Of a stretch of DNA of 64,000 nt, positions 1 to 11,140 are shown one piece after another. The stretch is taken from assembly GCA_964059195.1 (NCBI GenBank), contig CAXKWD010000004.1, forward strand, positions 121,554,043-121,618,042, written 5' to 3'. Below the pieces are notes generated by a model. That model saw nothing but the letters and a program-made list of their open reading frames with translations, did no database searches and was not told the origin of the DNA. The stretch comes from Ectobius pallidus. Lineage: Eukaryota > Arthropoda > Insecta > Blattodea > Ectobiidae. Within the stretch, counting starts at the first letter, position 1; each line of letters starts with the position of its first letter. A program made the translations under genes and the position numbers.

Positions 1-261
1 TAAGATAAATGGATATTACAGTTGATCAAATAAAAAACGGCAGGTGTTATTTGGTAAAGTACCACGACGAGCATATGTGCATGTAGCAGAAGACTTAAGG
101 TTAGGTTCACACCTGCCTCATGTCTATCCATGTATTTTCTTGATTATTTAGTCAGTTTTGTTCCAAAATGAACATATGTAGAAGGCCTCACATCTGCCAT
201 ATTTTCGTGTGCAAGTTCTTATAATATTAATAATGAATAAAATCAGGTAAACTGATGTAAA

Positions 262-1111
262 AAGTGCCAGTATGTTTTTGTTTAATCAGTTATGACTGCA
301 ATTATGATATGCAGAATATGTTTTTTTTTTTTAATTGATTTCCAAGTTAAGCTCCAGATTTATTCATTAAGCAGGGCTTACGGAAGAAGAAAGGTCTACC
401 ATCTCGGCCACCTGGGTCATTTTAACGGTCTAGTTGGATAAGCGCATGTAAATCAATATGTATTTTAATTTCCAAGGCCTTATAAGATCACAGTAAAACA
501 ATAGGCTATGTTGTCAAGATAACTGATTTTCATTTTTTTTATAAATTCTTTCGAATACGTATATTGCCATAAAATAGGCACTAAATTGAGCATTACTCCG
601 AAACAGATCAACCGATTTTATCCATTATGAATAGACGTCTTCCCATGGACATTGTAAATGTGCATACCAAGTTTCATAAAAATCCGGTAAAGCGTATTTG
701 AGTTACCGCGTCTTTAAAATATACACTAAATTGGGTTTTACTCCGGTACCGGTGAACAGATTAGGTTCAAATTCAATAGGGCACTTCTCATGGACGTCAT
801 AAATGGGTATACCAAGTTTCATGAAAATCCGTTACAGCGTATTTGAGTGATGGCGCCTTTCTATTTTAATCTATTAAAATAGGCACTAAATTGGGCATTA
901 CTCCGGTGTCGGTGAACCGATTTGGTTCAATATCAATAGGGTTCTTCCCATCAACATTATGAATGTTTATACCAAGTTTCATGAAAATCCGAAAAAGCGT
1001 ACTTGAGTTATGGTGCGTACAGACGCACGGACAGACGGACGGACGGACAGACAGACGGACAGACATTTTTTCGTCCCCCACACAATCTCATAAAGTACCA
1101 TACTGGCACTT
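262..1111. mobile_element. Nested insert with 13-bp inverted ends
   Basis: AAGTGCCAGTATG at 262-274 and its exact reverse complement at 1099-1111 bracket 850 bp that interrupt the left arm of the Tc1-like element. No coding region is recognised. The interior is largely the threefold repeat at 571-1066. No clear target duplication was found, so the superfamily is undetermined. Confidence 0.45.
571..1066. repeat. Three about 150-bp tandem units ending in a GGAC/AGAC microsatellite
   Basis: Units begin near 571, 717 and 876. Each carries ACTAAATTG(G/A)G, TTACTCCG, a (C/A)CGATTT-like block, a TTC(C/T)CAT block and ATACCAAGTTTCATGAAAATCC. The last unit runs directly into a GGAC/AGAC run at about 1020-1066. 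A conserved block followed by a GGAC run resembles the mini-me class of microsatellite-initiating repeats known from insects, but that match is from memory. Confidence 0.6.
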
Positions 1112-1253
1112 AATAAATTCACAAGGAATATGTTTATTCAAGGAGCATTTTTTAAAGATTTTATAATAAGAAACATACTGAAAATAGAAGATAACATAAT
1201 GAAACATAATAACAAACTTAAATAAAAATAAGTGAAAAAAAAAAGTCACACGC

Positions 1254-2268
1254 TCAGTAGGAAGTCCATCCACCATTCATTACTATAACTTCCCTCACTC
1301 TGTTAGGCATTGACTCTACAAGGTTTAGAAAATAATTATCCTTGTCTGCCACAGCATCCCAAGCAGTTTGAATTAGTTCCCACAGTTCTGCCTCAGAAGC
1401 TGGAGGTGGGTTCGGCCAGTTCCTTCTCATATGCTTCTTTACTTCCGCCCACACATTCTCAATAGGATTTAAATCTTGGGGAACCGCTGGAAAATCTATC
1501 ATCTCGATATATGGTCTTTCAGCGAACCAGGTTTGAACTGATCAAGCAGTGTGGATTGGGATGTTATCCTGTAGGAACTGAAGGTTTCCATCAGGTAAAC
1601 GATGGCATAAACAAGCATATACCTCTCTAGAAACCGACAATATTTCCACTGGTTGAACCGCCCTTTAATTCGGTGGAGCATGCCCTTTCCTGAGGCATTC
1701 AGCCCCAGCATGTCACACTTACCCTGCCACTCCGTGCATGAGTTGCAGTATATTTGGGATCTTACCTGGTACCAAATGGTCGATCCACTAGAACTGGCCC
1801 CAAAGATGCACTCGAAAAACTAACTTCATCTGAAAATATCACTCTACTTCAGTCGAAGTCAGTTTTTTCAACTGCAAATACGAGGTGTGCATCCTTGTGT
1901 TCTTCCTTCAGGACTTCTCTAGAAAGTGCTCTCCTAGAACGTACACCAGAGGATCTTACTCGGTTCCTAATGGTTTGAAGATGGCCAGGGAATTGATGCA
2001 GCAGTATGAAGCGGATTACATTCAACTTCTGCAACCAATCTAGCACCTTGCTCCAGCGTTGAAATACATGGCCGGATCCACGTTTCCTATGAAAACTTCC
2101 GGTCGCATTATAGTGAAGTACCCACCTCTGAGCTGCTCTTTCAGAAATATGGAACCTCCTCGCTGCTTCAGATGCAAAAAAATGCAGGTCAATTACAGCC
2201 CTTACTACACTTTCTCTCAAGCTAGCCTTTATATGTGGTGCCATGCAAAATGAATTATGACAATACAT
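1254..2268 (-). pseudogene. Tc1-like DDE transposase remnant
   Basis: This is a cut-and-paste transposase read through several frame changes. The first segment (1849-2268) starts MYCHNSFCMAPH and carries an N-terminal helix-turn-helix region with alanine-rich helices and the phrase SERAAQRWV. The catalytic triad is visible in pieces: FSDE near 1830, QDNIPIHTA near 1545, and DLNPIENVWAEVK near 1440-1470, the Tc1-type DD34E signature. Stops and frameshifts near 1500, 1545, 1750 and 1850 separate the segments, so no active protein can be made. Its position inside matching inverted repeats supports one decayed element. Confidence 0.85.
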
Positions 2269-2292
2269 TAAGTTGAATATCGTGTTTTCTGC

Positions 2293-2368
2293 TTTCCACG
2301 TTGTTTATTTTTCCCTGCCATCGCATGGCCTTTCCACGTTGTTTATTTTTCCCTGCCATCGCATGGCC
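2293..2368. repeat. Perfect 38-bp direct duplication
   Basis: Positions 2293-2330 and 2331-2368 are identical and adjacent, each starting TTTCCACGTTG and ending CGCATGGCC. They lie inside the right arm of the Tc1-like element, upstream of the transposase remnant. Confidence 0.95.
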
Positions 2369-2484
2369 TCATATGTTCCAAGAATGACCTGTATTTTATG
2401 TCTTTTATAGGACACTTGTGAACTAAAGCATTAAAACTTTAATTTTAACTGCACACGAGTCCCTTTTTTATTTGAGTCACTGTA

Positions 2485-2940
2485 CCTACCCACCCCATCA
2501 TTTAAAATGTTACATATTACTTAACCTATTTTCCTGTAAAAGCCTATTCAAACAGTTTTCAACAGCAATATGCTTACTGGTTTACAGAACTGTGTTTGTA
2601 GGCGACAAGTTTTTTATTCAGATAGGCCTAGTTGACTCAGAGCTATATTCATATATGTACAAATCTACAATTAATTTGTTATGATTTGCTATGTTCTCTA
2701 GGACAATACAGTATTTAAAGAAATTTCAGTTCCAATTGAATTTATTAAATTTTCCTTTGCACAGTTTTAGGTAGATTTCAAAGAAAAATCTACCTATTGC
2801 AATGGATACCACTTTATGATTTTCGAAAAATTGTTTCATATCTTTACGTTTCATGCTCCCCTAAGTAAGAAACCACCGCCCGTTAAAAAAAAAATGTTGT
2901 GATATTTATATATATATTTATATATATATATATATCTTTA
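2485..2940. other. AT-rich gap, no gene seen
   Basis: No coding frame is recognised. A (TA)n-type run lies at about 2902-2936. The stretch before 2940 may be the outer part of the dispersed repeat that follows. Confidence 0.5.
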
Positions 2941-3612
2941 CACGATAGCGGCCGTAATTTTGAAGATATTTGAACCAAATTTTATTATGTTATTTCTAGG
3001 CCCAATAGTTCGGACAAGTTCGTTAATGGGCAAAATTGGCCCAAGGGGGTGGTCGGGGGAGGGGGTTGAAATTTTAAAACATTTATATCTCGGCCCCTAT
3101 GAAGTATAGAGGGAAACTTTGTTTGAATAAATTAGAGTACTCCCTATGGAGTTCACAGTGACACCAACAATTCGGGGGTTCGAGTGAGGGTGGGGGATGA
3201 AAATTCGAAACTTTTGAAACCACGTCTTGTGGGGTATCGTTGAAAAGCTCTTGATGAGTACTCTACAAATCAATAAATAGTTTCTTGATAGCTCTCATAT
3301 GACGCGAGATTTTAATGTTTGAAAATAATAACACTTAAAAGAATTATTATAATATCATAATTTTGTCTTGTTTAGCGGCTTTGCTAATTTTATTCATTGC
3401 TGATCTTGCGCACGGCCTCCCAGAATATTATATCCTATTCTTGTTGTCAAAACAAATGATTGTAGGCTCTTCCTCTTTACCGAATTCAGTTCTTATTACT
3501 GCAGGTTTACCATGCCAAGGCTAAAGAAAAAGAGTGCTATGCAGCGACAATAAATTAAACCAAAAGCACTTCGAAATCTACCTCCGCCTGTAGGCCTGCC
3601 TAAAGGGATTTT
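2941..3612 (+). repeat. Dispersed repeat, copy 1 (inverted copy at 17.7-18.2 kb)
   Basis: The sequence from CGGCCGTAATTTTGAAG near 2948 to GTAGGCCTGCCTAAAGGG near 3590-3607 is found in reverse complement at about 17745-18243. Shared internal blocks include the polypyrimidine-rich GGGGG(T/A)TGAAAT segment, the CTCTTGATGAGTACTCT segment and the ACCATGCCAAGGCTAAAG segment. No coding region is recognised. Copy 1 carries extra sequence near 3320-3480 that copy 2 lacks. Confidence 0.8.
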
Positions 3613-3682
3613 TTTACTTAGGATTTACATTATTATAACAATTGCCCTCCAAAAACGTACAACCAAGGTTTCACTGTACCCA

Positions 3683-3745
3683 AGAAAAGAAAAGAAAGAA
3701 AGAAAGAAAGAAGAAAGAAAGAAAGAAGAAAGAAAGAAAAAAAGG

Positions 3746-3784
<39 letters not shown>

Positions 3785-3787
3785 AAC
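3683..3787. repeat. GAAA-type purine microsatellite
   Basis: About 100 bp of GAAA/AAAG repeats with occasional GAA interruptions. The leucine/serine/phenylalanine-rich open frames on the opposite strand are translations of this run and are not genes. Confidence 0.95.
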
Positions 3788-3859
3788 CTGACATGAAAAG
3801 AATTCAGATAATTGAACAAATCTTTTAAGAAATGGAGAAATCATACTTTCAGGGATATC

Positions 3860-4680
3860 CATTGACACAATGTACATATCATAAACATAAACATTTTAAT
3901 ATAAAAAAATATAGCAGTATGTCTAAAATAGGTAAGTGAAACGTCATAGGGGGACCAGACGTCCTCTTTTTTGAGGACATGCCCTGGTCCTCTGTCCTCA
4001 AACAAATTTTTAGTCTTCCCACATGTCCTCCTTTTTTGTAATAGTTGAATGACTTCGTCCATTGTGATGGGTGCCTTAACATTAACCCAATCTGGACTCT
4101 TTCTGGTATATACATTCAATAATCATTATATGCATCCTTGAAGCCATAAAACATGCCATTCAGAATTGTTAAAAATTGTTGAATTTTCCTTGTATCCCAG
4201 GCCACAAGGCTAATATTAAGAGTATTTTCTTTCATTTCATTTCAGTGGACAAATGAATCTGTTAAAGATCTATTGTTGGTGTAATATAATCTTAAGGAAT
4301 AAAGCTTTACTCCTCTCAGAATTTATATATGTACATCTTGAGAAAACCTAAACTCCAACAAAGAAATTCATCCTGTAACAGTTTGTTGATATCTGCATAT
4401 CCTGTAAGATGCCAGTATTGTGTGGATGCATGAGGAGAACATTTCCAACATCTCTTATGATGCGGTACGTGGTTATTTTCATTGTAGTTTTAACTGTAAA
4501 TGTGAGAACCTGAATCATTACACCGATCACAGCTTTATTAGCATAGATATTTCACCCGATCGCTCGGGAGTTGGAGCTGTGCCCGCCGCGACGCAGAAAC
4601 CTGCGTCATTGGCCAACTCTTGCGTGAGACTCACTGTATATGTATGTATTGCTCATCACAGCCACGAATTAGATGAATTT
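3860..4680. other. No gene recognised; possible hAT-end-like segment
   Basis: At 3948-4065 there is a GGGGGACCAGACGTCC block followed by repeated GTCCTC/GAGGACAT motifs, reminiscent of the ends of some hAT elements. I could not find a matching second end or target duplication. The rest is AT-rich with no recognisable coding sequence. Confidence 0.3.
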
Positions 4681-4986
4681 GTGTAATAATAAAAAAAAAA
4701 TTATTAGTGTAATGCACAATGATGATGAAGTGTTCGGCCCAGAGGCCGGTCCTGCCCTGGGGCAGAGCCATGGGGGGAGGCCCACGACCCGACCAAGGGA
4801 CAGAAGGCTGGATGATACCGCATAGGGTGGCCAGTTCCTTTCGCGGGATGGGAATGAGGACACAACACCCAGTCCTGACCCAGGAAGGGAATTTTACATC
4901 TCTGTAAAATCCCCGACCCGGCCGAGAATCCAACCCGGGCCGCCCAGGTGGCTGGCAGTCATGCTACCAACTCACCCACGGCGGCA
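4681..4986 (-). mobile_element. tRNA-derived SINE, family B, full-length-like
   Basis: On the minus strand a tRNA-like head begins near 4986, with an A-box-like GTGAGTTGGTAG and a B-box-like GGGTTGGATTC. It is followed by a GC-rich body and ends in an A/T-rich tail near 4681-4700. A second copy with the same head and first 100 bp lies at 50475-50590. This is the structure of a Pol III-transcribed SINE, which moves using LINE enzymes. Confidence 0.75.
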
Positions 4987-5989
4987 AAGATCTTTGTAAA
5001 GTGGTCATGTAATATGAATCGAGTCCCACAGATTTCAACATTATTTTACAAATGTGTTTATGCTCTGCTACAGTTGCTGCTTCCGCTATGTGGATGGTAA
5101 GCTTATTGTGAATTATTTAGACTATATGTAGAAAATTTGAAAGGCGCAGTCAATACTAAAGTGCAGTATAACAGTAAGCAGCATTGCCAGCATGGATAAG
5201 CTTGCTGCAGCCCTCACCATGGCAACGGATTTGCGAGTGGGCAGAGCATAGCAAGTGGCAAATAACTATCTTATTTGATATATTACATAACGATCAGGTA
5301 TTTATTATGAGAGAGGCCTAATGTTCCAGGGGGAAGTATGGGGTTGTATGAAAGCCAACCAATTATAGGACTTCAGATAGGTAGCAGTCATGGGTAGGCT
5401 ACTTCCTTTTGAGGGCCAGCAAGTTTAGTGCTGAGTTTATTACAAATGATATGGGTTATAAAGAAGAGTCCGTAAAAAGCAGCATACAGAGTTCAAGATC
5501 CCTGTAAATGTTTCCTGCAGATTCTAAAGAATACTACAACTTTAAATTGGGCAGTTTTCAATTTTTTCGAATGAATAAAATTAATGAATAAATAAATGAG
5601 TTATAATTTTCCTGAGAATGATAATTTGAGACACAATGAATAGGGATGGTTTCCATGATTACGCACTATGTTTATTCACACAAAAAATATATTAAAAATC
5701 AGTGATTTTTAGCTTGTTTTGTTCGGCAAAATCCAAAAACCGGTTGCCCACTCCATTGAGTTACTATGGTGACCCATCATGTGACATACGGTAGAGGTTC
5801 ATTTGGGAATGAGAGTTTTAGATTTCAATGGTACGCCACCCTCAAGACGAGTTGATTAGTAAACGACCCTTGTACCAATTAAAACTTCCCTTGTACCAAA
5901 AGAATATTTCACAACTGCAATTAATACGAAAATATCAATCTCCGCTATATCATGCAGTACTCTAAACTTAAATAAATGAATTCTCGCTT
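4987..5989. other. No gene seen; CCCTTGTACCA repeats near 5870
   Basis: There are no long or recognisable frames. At 5868-5930 two copies of CCCTTGTACCAA precede the SINE-A copy. Related motifs (reverse complement TTGGTACAAGGG or TTGGTGCAAGGG) recur near 10.1, 10.9, 12.2, 12.6 and 13.5 kb, always near SINE-A-type sequence, suggesting they belong to one larger dispersed unit. Confidence 0.45.
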
Positions 5990-5994
5990 CACAC

Positions 5995-6275
5995 CGCAAT
6001 GATCACTCGATGGCGTAGTGGTTTAGAGGAATGGGTATCATGCTAGCGGTCCCAAGTTCGAATCGTGATAGGTGAGAAAATTTGTAGGACAGGAATAGGT
6101 TCTAATTAGGTAGGTAGGGTAAAGGAGAAAGGGACTGAATAGCAGAAAGAGGAAAAGAAGAGAAAGGAAAATAAAAAATAAAATTTTACTAATTTTCCAT
6201 GTTGCTAAACGAGAGACATCTAGGTGACTATGGTAGAACTACTAGCAAATCTCAAGTGGGAGGAGCTTAAAGGGC
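5995..6275 (+). mobile_element. tRNA-derived SINE, family A, copy 1
   Basis: The tRNA-like head has an A box TGGCGTAGTGGTTTAG (about 6012) and a B box AAGTTCGAATC (about 6054). It is followed by a purine-rich body (GGAATAGGTTC, GGTAGGTAGGGTAAAGG) and a conserved end containing GAGACATCTAGG and TGGTAGAACTACTAGC. Four further copies (6.5, 10.5, 13.1 and 17.1 kb) are on the minus strand. Confidence 0.7.
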
Positions 6276-6523
6276 AACCTATTCTAAGGATTTCCCCTTG
6301 TGTTCTTCATGAACCATAGAAACCATATAGTAATTTAGTTATTTTCTTCTGGAAAATGTCCAAAACACTGGAAAAATGAGAATGAAGATGTCACTTTTCT
6401 AACCTACATATGGCAGTCTGGAACAAAAGTAACAAGGCGCCTTAACAAGAAAGAAGAAAGAAAGAAAAGAAGAAAAAAAAAGGGAAAATGGAACATTAGG
6501 CCTGCATCTCACCCGAGTCCCCC

Positions 6524-6807
6524 ACTCCTACTCTCAATGCCTCCCCTAGTGGCGGCATTTGAACTAGTAGCAGCGACGGTAGAGCCATCTACCAGTAATT
6601 GGTGAAACAAAACCTTAAATAATTTTTCTCCTTTATTCTCTTCCCGTCTCCTTTCTCCTTTTTCTCTTCCTCTCACCTTCTCTTCACCCTACCTACCTAT
6701 TTGAGACCTATTCCTAATAGTAAGTTTTGGATCAACCTGGATTCAAACTCGGGACCCCTTGATTCGTAGCTTCCGCTACTATCCGCCTTAACCATTATGC
6801 CATGAGT
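6524..6807 (-). mobile_element. SINE family A, copy 2
   Basis: On the minus strand the tRNA-like head is near 6807-6740, with B-box-like sequence in the region of GGATTCAAACTCGGG on the plus strand. The body and the GGCGGCATTTGAACTAGTAGC end lie to the left. LINE-1 has inserted at the head: the flank continues at 9966 after an 8-bp duplication. Confidence 0.7.
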
Positions 6808-6877
6808 AGTTACCAGGAGTAGAAAACCCCGAAACTCGCAGAGACCAATAGTTGGTACAAAGGAGGAAGATAATGAC

Positions 6878-7144
6878 TTGCAAGCGGGAGAAAAGACTGC
6901 CTGGTTCTACGTGGGACGTCTGAAAAGGAACATCACCAGCGAATCAATAAACCTCTCTCTCAATAAAAACGAAATTAAAGAGGAGGTCACCTGTGAAGAC
7001 CTAAACGCCAAAGGGAATTTCAAAGCATTCAAGGTAGGAGTACAGTTTAAGAACCGCACCGACCTGGAAAACCCAGAATTCTGGTCGAAGGGGATAATAG
7101 TAAGGAGATTTTGGTTTCGGAGGGGTTACGAAAGGAGAGACTAG
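6878..7144 (+). pseudogene. LINE-1 ORF1 C-terminal fragment
   Basis: The 88-residue frame ends 17 bp before ORF2. It reads like the C-terminal part of an ORF1 (gag-like) RNA-binding protein of I/Jockey-group LINEs: WFYVGRL near the start, FKVGVQF in the middle and NPEFWSKGIIVRRF near the end, a typical phrase for these proteins. The N-terminal half is missing because the element is 5'-truncated. No zinc knuckle is seen in the retained portion. Confidence 0.65.
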
Positions 7145-7160
7145 GAAGAAGGGGGATCCC

Positions 7161-9926
7161 TTGAATAGGCCTATAAAAATCCTCCTATGGAATATCGAGG
7201 GTCTAAAGAACGCATTGCCATACATACAGGAAAATACGCTTGAGAATATAGATGGAGTGATACTTACCGAGACATTTCTTACGGAGACTCTAGAACTGAA
7301 GTCATTCTACGCAACACACGCATTAGCAAAGCCGACGGCTGGAAGGCCCGTAGGAGGAGTCACGTGTTTCTTCAAACGGACTCTGGGAAAACTCAGGGAA
7401 ATCGCTAAAGAAGAGAACACAGTGATAGTCAAGACCACGGGACTTACCATCATAGGACTATACATCCCACCTGGAGAGTCAACAGAAAACGTAATAGAGA
7501 CGGCATCTATCGTAACAGAGAAAACAAGGGAAGAAGAAAATGTAATTATTGCAGGGGATTTTAACTGCAGAATCGACAAGCCATGCGCCAAGACAGATCT
7601 ACTTCTTGTAACCCTGGAGGAGCAAGGCTTCAAATTGGCCAACAAAAAAGAGTTACCAACATATATAGCCCCAAATGGGGCCAGCTCGATCGACCTCGTT
7701 TTCTACAGAGGTGATAGGTTGATACTGGAGAAGCAGGAGGGACTATAGGCATCAGCGGAAGCACCCATAAGAAAACATATACCAATTGTGACAACATTCC
7801 AGACTAAACCGGAAACAACGGCCGAATATGTAACAGAAGAAAGCAAAGTGTCAAGAAAACTGGATATTGAAACATTGAAAAACAGTGCAGGAAAAATAGA
7901 GAAAGCAAGACAACTTGTGGAGAAGGGAAAACTATATGAGGCCATAACATTAACGACAGAAACAATACAGACAGCCACAATGGAATGGAGGAAGAGACAA
8001 GAACAGTTTTGGTTCAACAGGGAATGTTATAAAGAAAGGAAGGACACATTAAAAGCCCTCTACAGAGCCAAATCAGCAAGAAGACCTGGCACACTACGCT
8101 GAGAGGAGGAGAAACTACAAGCAACTAATAAAGCAGAAAAGGTCAGACTACATAGAAAGAGAAGCACTGAAACAGGCCGAAGACGCAAAGAACAACCCCT
8201 TCATAGCCTTAAAGAAGAATATCCCACCAATGACGGGAGAAATACCGATGGAAGCATGGGAAAACCACTTCTCTGGCATCCTGAACCAACAACGGAAAGA
8301 GGTGGCATACAACACGCCAACACGACAGACGACCACCTATGGTCTGATAACGAAGGACGAAGTAAGGCAGACGATAAAAGAAGGAAGAAACAGAAAGGCG
8401 GCAGGACCAGATCATGTATATCCAGAACATCTCAAGGATTCGGTGGATATTATGCAAGAGTTCTGGATGGACATCATGAATAAATGCTTAGAAACCGGAA
8501 GAATACCAGAAAGTTGGAGAACAGCAACACTGAAAACCCTTTACAAAGGAAAAGGAAGCACAGGAAACCCTGACTCGTTCAGAGGAGTGGTAATGGAAAG
8601 TGTTATTTTCAAAGTATTCACAAAAATACTGAACGAGAGACTACTGGAAATCACTGACAACCAAATCCCAGAATGCCAATTCGGCTTCAGGAAGGGCAGA
8701 AGCACGCTGCAAGCAGTCACACACCTACTGGACCAAATTGAAGAATCCCTAAGACATGCCGGAGGAAAATACTACGTTGTGTTTGTGGACTTTAGAAAGG
8801 CTTTCGATCTCGTAAACAGAAGGAAACTGATCGAGAAATTGCAGACGATGATTGGAATGAACCACCCACTAGCAAGAATAATTGAAGAGCTCCTGAGATA
8901 CAACTACATACATATCAACAATAGCGTGGAAACCTCGAAACGGATCACCCAGACGAACGGAGTGCTTCAGGGGGACCCTATCAGCCCCACACTGTTCAAC
9001 ATATACTCAGTAGACGTCACAAGAATAATCGAGGAGAACTCAAAGACAACTCTGATCCTGTACGCGCGGATGACATGGTGATTGGGTCACACTGCAGAGC
9101 CGAAGTACAAGAAGCAGTAAATAAATTGGAAGTATGGGCCAGAGAAAACGAAATAACAATAAACCAGGAGAAAACTGTTCAAATGGCCTTCAGGAAGGGT
9201 GGGAAAGGAGCAGCAAAAGATAGAATAAGGCTTTCAGGAAACCTAATAGAAACAACCAACAAATTCAAATACCTAGGAATCACCTTACAGACCACAGCTT
9301 CGACATACAGCCTTCACATTCAGGAAAGGACAGTGGCAGCAATCAGAGCAACATACCGCATTAAGAACATAAGAAATCTGTCAATTGACACAGCCATGAC
9401 ACTATTCCGAACTGTAATAGCACCAATCGTCACATACGGCATTCAGATTGTGTGGGAAAAGCTGAAACTCAGTGATCTAAACAAAATCGAAAGAGTCAAA
9501 GCAGGGTATATGAAAAGAGCACTGGGAGTTGGAAAGACTGCACCGTCACGCTTGGCCTATGAGATGATGAAAGAAACCTACTTCGTAGAAGACATAAGGA
9601 TCCAGCACCAGATGCCGTCAACAGGCCCTTTTCAAGAACATCTGAAGACCCGAAACATGAAAAGAGAAGAAATACAACAAGAGTTTTACAATTCGCCCGC
9701 AATGGTGGAGAGGTCATGGACCAAAGAATGCCAGACACAAAGACACGTCATAACCAGACTGTCAATTCACGGTTTCCATCACAAAGTGTGCTCCAACAAG
9801 AGGTTCCACAAAGCAGAGTTGGACTGCGTGTATACATTGTGCGGCAAACGCTATGACACTTATCACATTCTCAATTGCACACAGAGAACGAAGTCAATCA
9901 TGGAGTACAGCAAAGAGTCAAACTAA
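7161..9926 (+). pseudogene. LINE-1 ORF2: APE endonuclease and reverse transcriptase, broken
   Basis: ORF2 nicks target DNA and copies the element RNA into it. The endonuclease lies at 7161-7748: LLWNIEGL, ILTETFL, AGDFNCR and SSIDLVF match the APE active-site blocks. An in-frame TAG sits at 7746-7748, and the frame shifts near 8080. The reverse transcriptase runs from about 8350 to 9300, with CQFGFRKGRST, VFVDFRKAFDLV and NGVLQGDPISPTLFN. The catalytic YADD box is hit by a 2-bp CG expansion at 9063-9068, which changes frame in the middle of the motif; it resumes as MVIGS. The last part carries a C-x4-C-x7-H-x4-C putative zinc knuckle near 9830-9890. There are three lesions, so it is inactive; the clade is not assigned. 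Confidence 0.9.
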
Positions 9927-9973
9927 TGCTCAATCCGAGCGCATCTTTCTCTTATTATTATTATTCCATGAGT

Positions 9974-11140
9974 GAATGTTGAGCAGTAAGGAAGCTTTCG
10001 TATATTTCAGTTATGATACTCCCTATCATAACTTAATGAGTTCATTAGTTTTAACGCAAGAATCGGTTTTTATAATTTTGAGATATTTTGTTAGTTATGA
10101 GAAGAGTAGTGTTGGTGCAAGGGAATTTTCCTGCATAAATTAATCCATATTTTATGTTATAATATGGTGTTTTTTATAATTGTGAAATAATATGTATGGT
10201 GCAAGGGTCTTTTTTTATAATGAAAAAATGTTGTTTTTTATAATTGTGAAATGTTCTGTTGGCATATCTATATAAGAGGCTTTGTCGTGACTGACTGAAT
10301 GAATGAATGAATGACTGACTGACTGACTTAATGACAGAGAATCAACAAAGAGCTATAACAGGTAGGAAATTGGAATTTTGACAGTACCTTCGTTTCATAA
10401 TGTAAGTGCTCACTAAGAAAGGATATTGCAAAATTTTGATTTTACATGCCAAAAATTGGGAAAATGGAACTTTATGCCCCATGCGAATCCCTCACTCCAA
10501 CTCTCTAACTCCCTCTCCTAGCGGCGGCATTTGAACTACTGGCAGCGATGGTAGCGCCATCTCTTAAGCAACTGATGAAACAGAAAAAATAATTTATTTC
10601 TTCTTTATTCTCTTCTTCTCTTCCTTTCCTGTCTCCTTCCTCTCACCTCCTCTTTACCCTACCTACCCTTTGAGACCTATTCCTAATAGTAAATTTTGGA
10701 TCGACCAGGATTTGAACTCAGGACCCATAGCATTATAGCCAGGAGTCTTAACCTTTAACCATTACACCACGAGTGAGTGTTGAGCACTGAAGGAAGCTTT
10801 CGTATATTTGAGTTATGATGGAGGGGGGGGGGGGGTTTCATGAGTTTTAATGCAAGAATCAGTTTTTATAATTTCGAGATATTTTGTTAGTTATGAAAAG
10901 AGTAGTGTTGGTGCAAGGGAATTTTCCTGCATCAATTAAACCACATTTATGTTACAATATGGCGTTTTTTATAATTATGAAATATTAAGTTATGTATGGT
11001 GCAAGAGTTTTTTTTTTGTATTGTGAAATAGCCTATTTTGTTGCTAGGGCCGTTTTTATAATTGTGAAATATTATGTGGAAGTGAAGGGGCTTTTTTTAT
11101 TCTGAAATATTAGGTGATATGTCAATTGCAATTATGCATT
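9974..11140. repeat. Tandemly duplicated dispersed unit flanking SINE-A copies
   Basis: 9974-10260 (starting GAATGTTGAGCAGTAAGGAAGC) is repeated at about 10775-11060 with the same order of blocks: AAGCTTTCGTATATTT, TTTTATAATTT(T/C)GAGATATTTTGTTAG and GGTGCAAGGGAATTTTCCTGC. The matching upstream halves are 6470-6807 and 10447-10770, so the first copy of the unit was split by LINE-1. Internal minisatellites have the form GGTGCAAGGG...TTTTTTATAATTGTGAAAT. A (TGAA/TGAC)n run lies at 10295-10330 and a G-run at 10823-10835. Confidence 0.7.
10500..10770 (-). mobile_element. SINE family A, copy 3
   Basis: This is a minus-strand copy in the uninterrupted duplicate unit. The conserved end GCGGCATTTGAACTACTGGC lies at about 10515, then a pyrimidine-rich body, and the tRNA-like head at about 10690-10770 (plus-strand text GATTTGAACTCAGGACC and TAACCATTACACCACGAG). 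Confidence 0.7.

Larger units (their letters stand above)
19..2482 (-). mobile_element. Tc1/mariner-superfamily DNA transposon, decayed
   Basis: Terminal inverted repeats are seen at 19-40 and 2461-2482: both begin CAGT and share the block TCAAATAAAAAA, matching at about 18 of the first 22 positions. Both are bordered by TA (17-18 and 2483-2484), the expected Tc1 target duplication. The transposase remnant at 1254-2268 lies between them on the minus strand. The left part is lengthened by a nested 0.85 kb insert (262-1111). The ends were matched by eye, so the left end is less certain than the transposase. Confidence 0.65.
6808..9965 (+). mobile_element. Non-LTR retrotransposon (LINE-1 of this window), 5'-truncated
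   Basis: This APE-type LINE is bounded by the 8-bp duplication CCATGAGT (6800-6807 and 9966-9973). It begins within the first open reading frame, carries ORF2 with endonuclease and reverse transcriptase, and ends in a TTATTATTATT tail (about 9953-9965). The related uninterrupted locus near 10765-10785 reads CCACGAGTGAGTG, which serves as an empty-site paralogue. Fragments of the same family flank the LINE pair at 22.1 and 27.3 kb. Confidence 0.9.

Noticed and set aside
3625..3877. Leu/Phe/Ser-rich small proteins
   Set aside because: They are translations of the GAAA microsatellite on the opposite strand.
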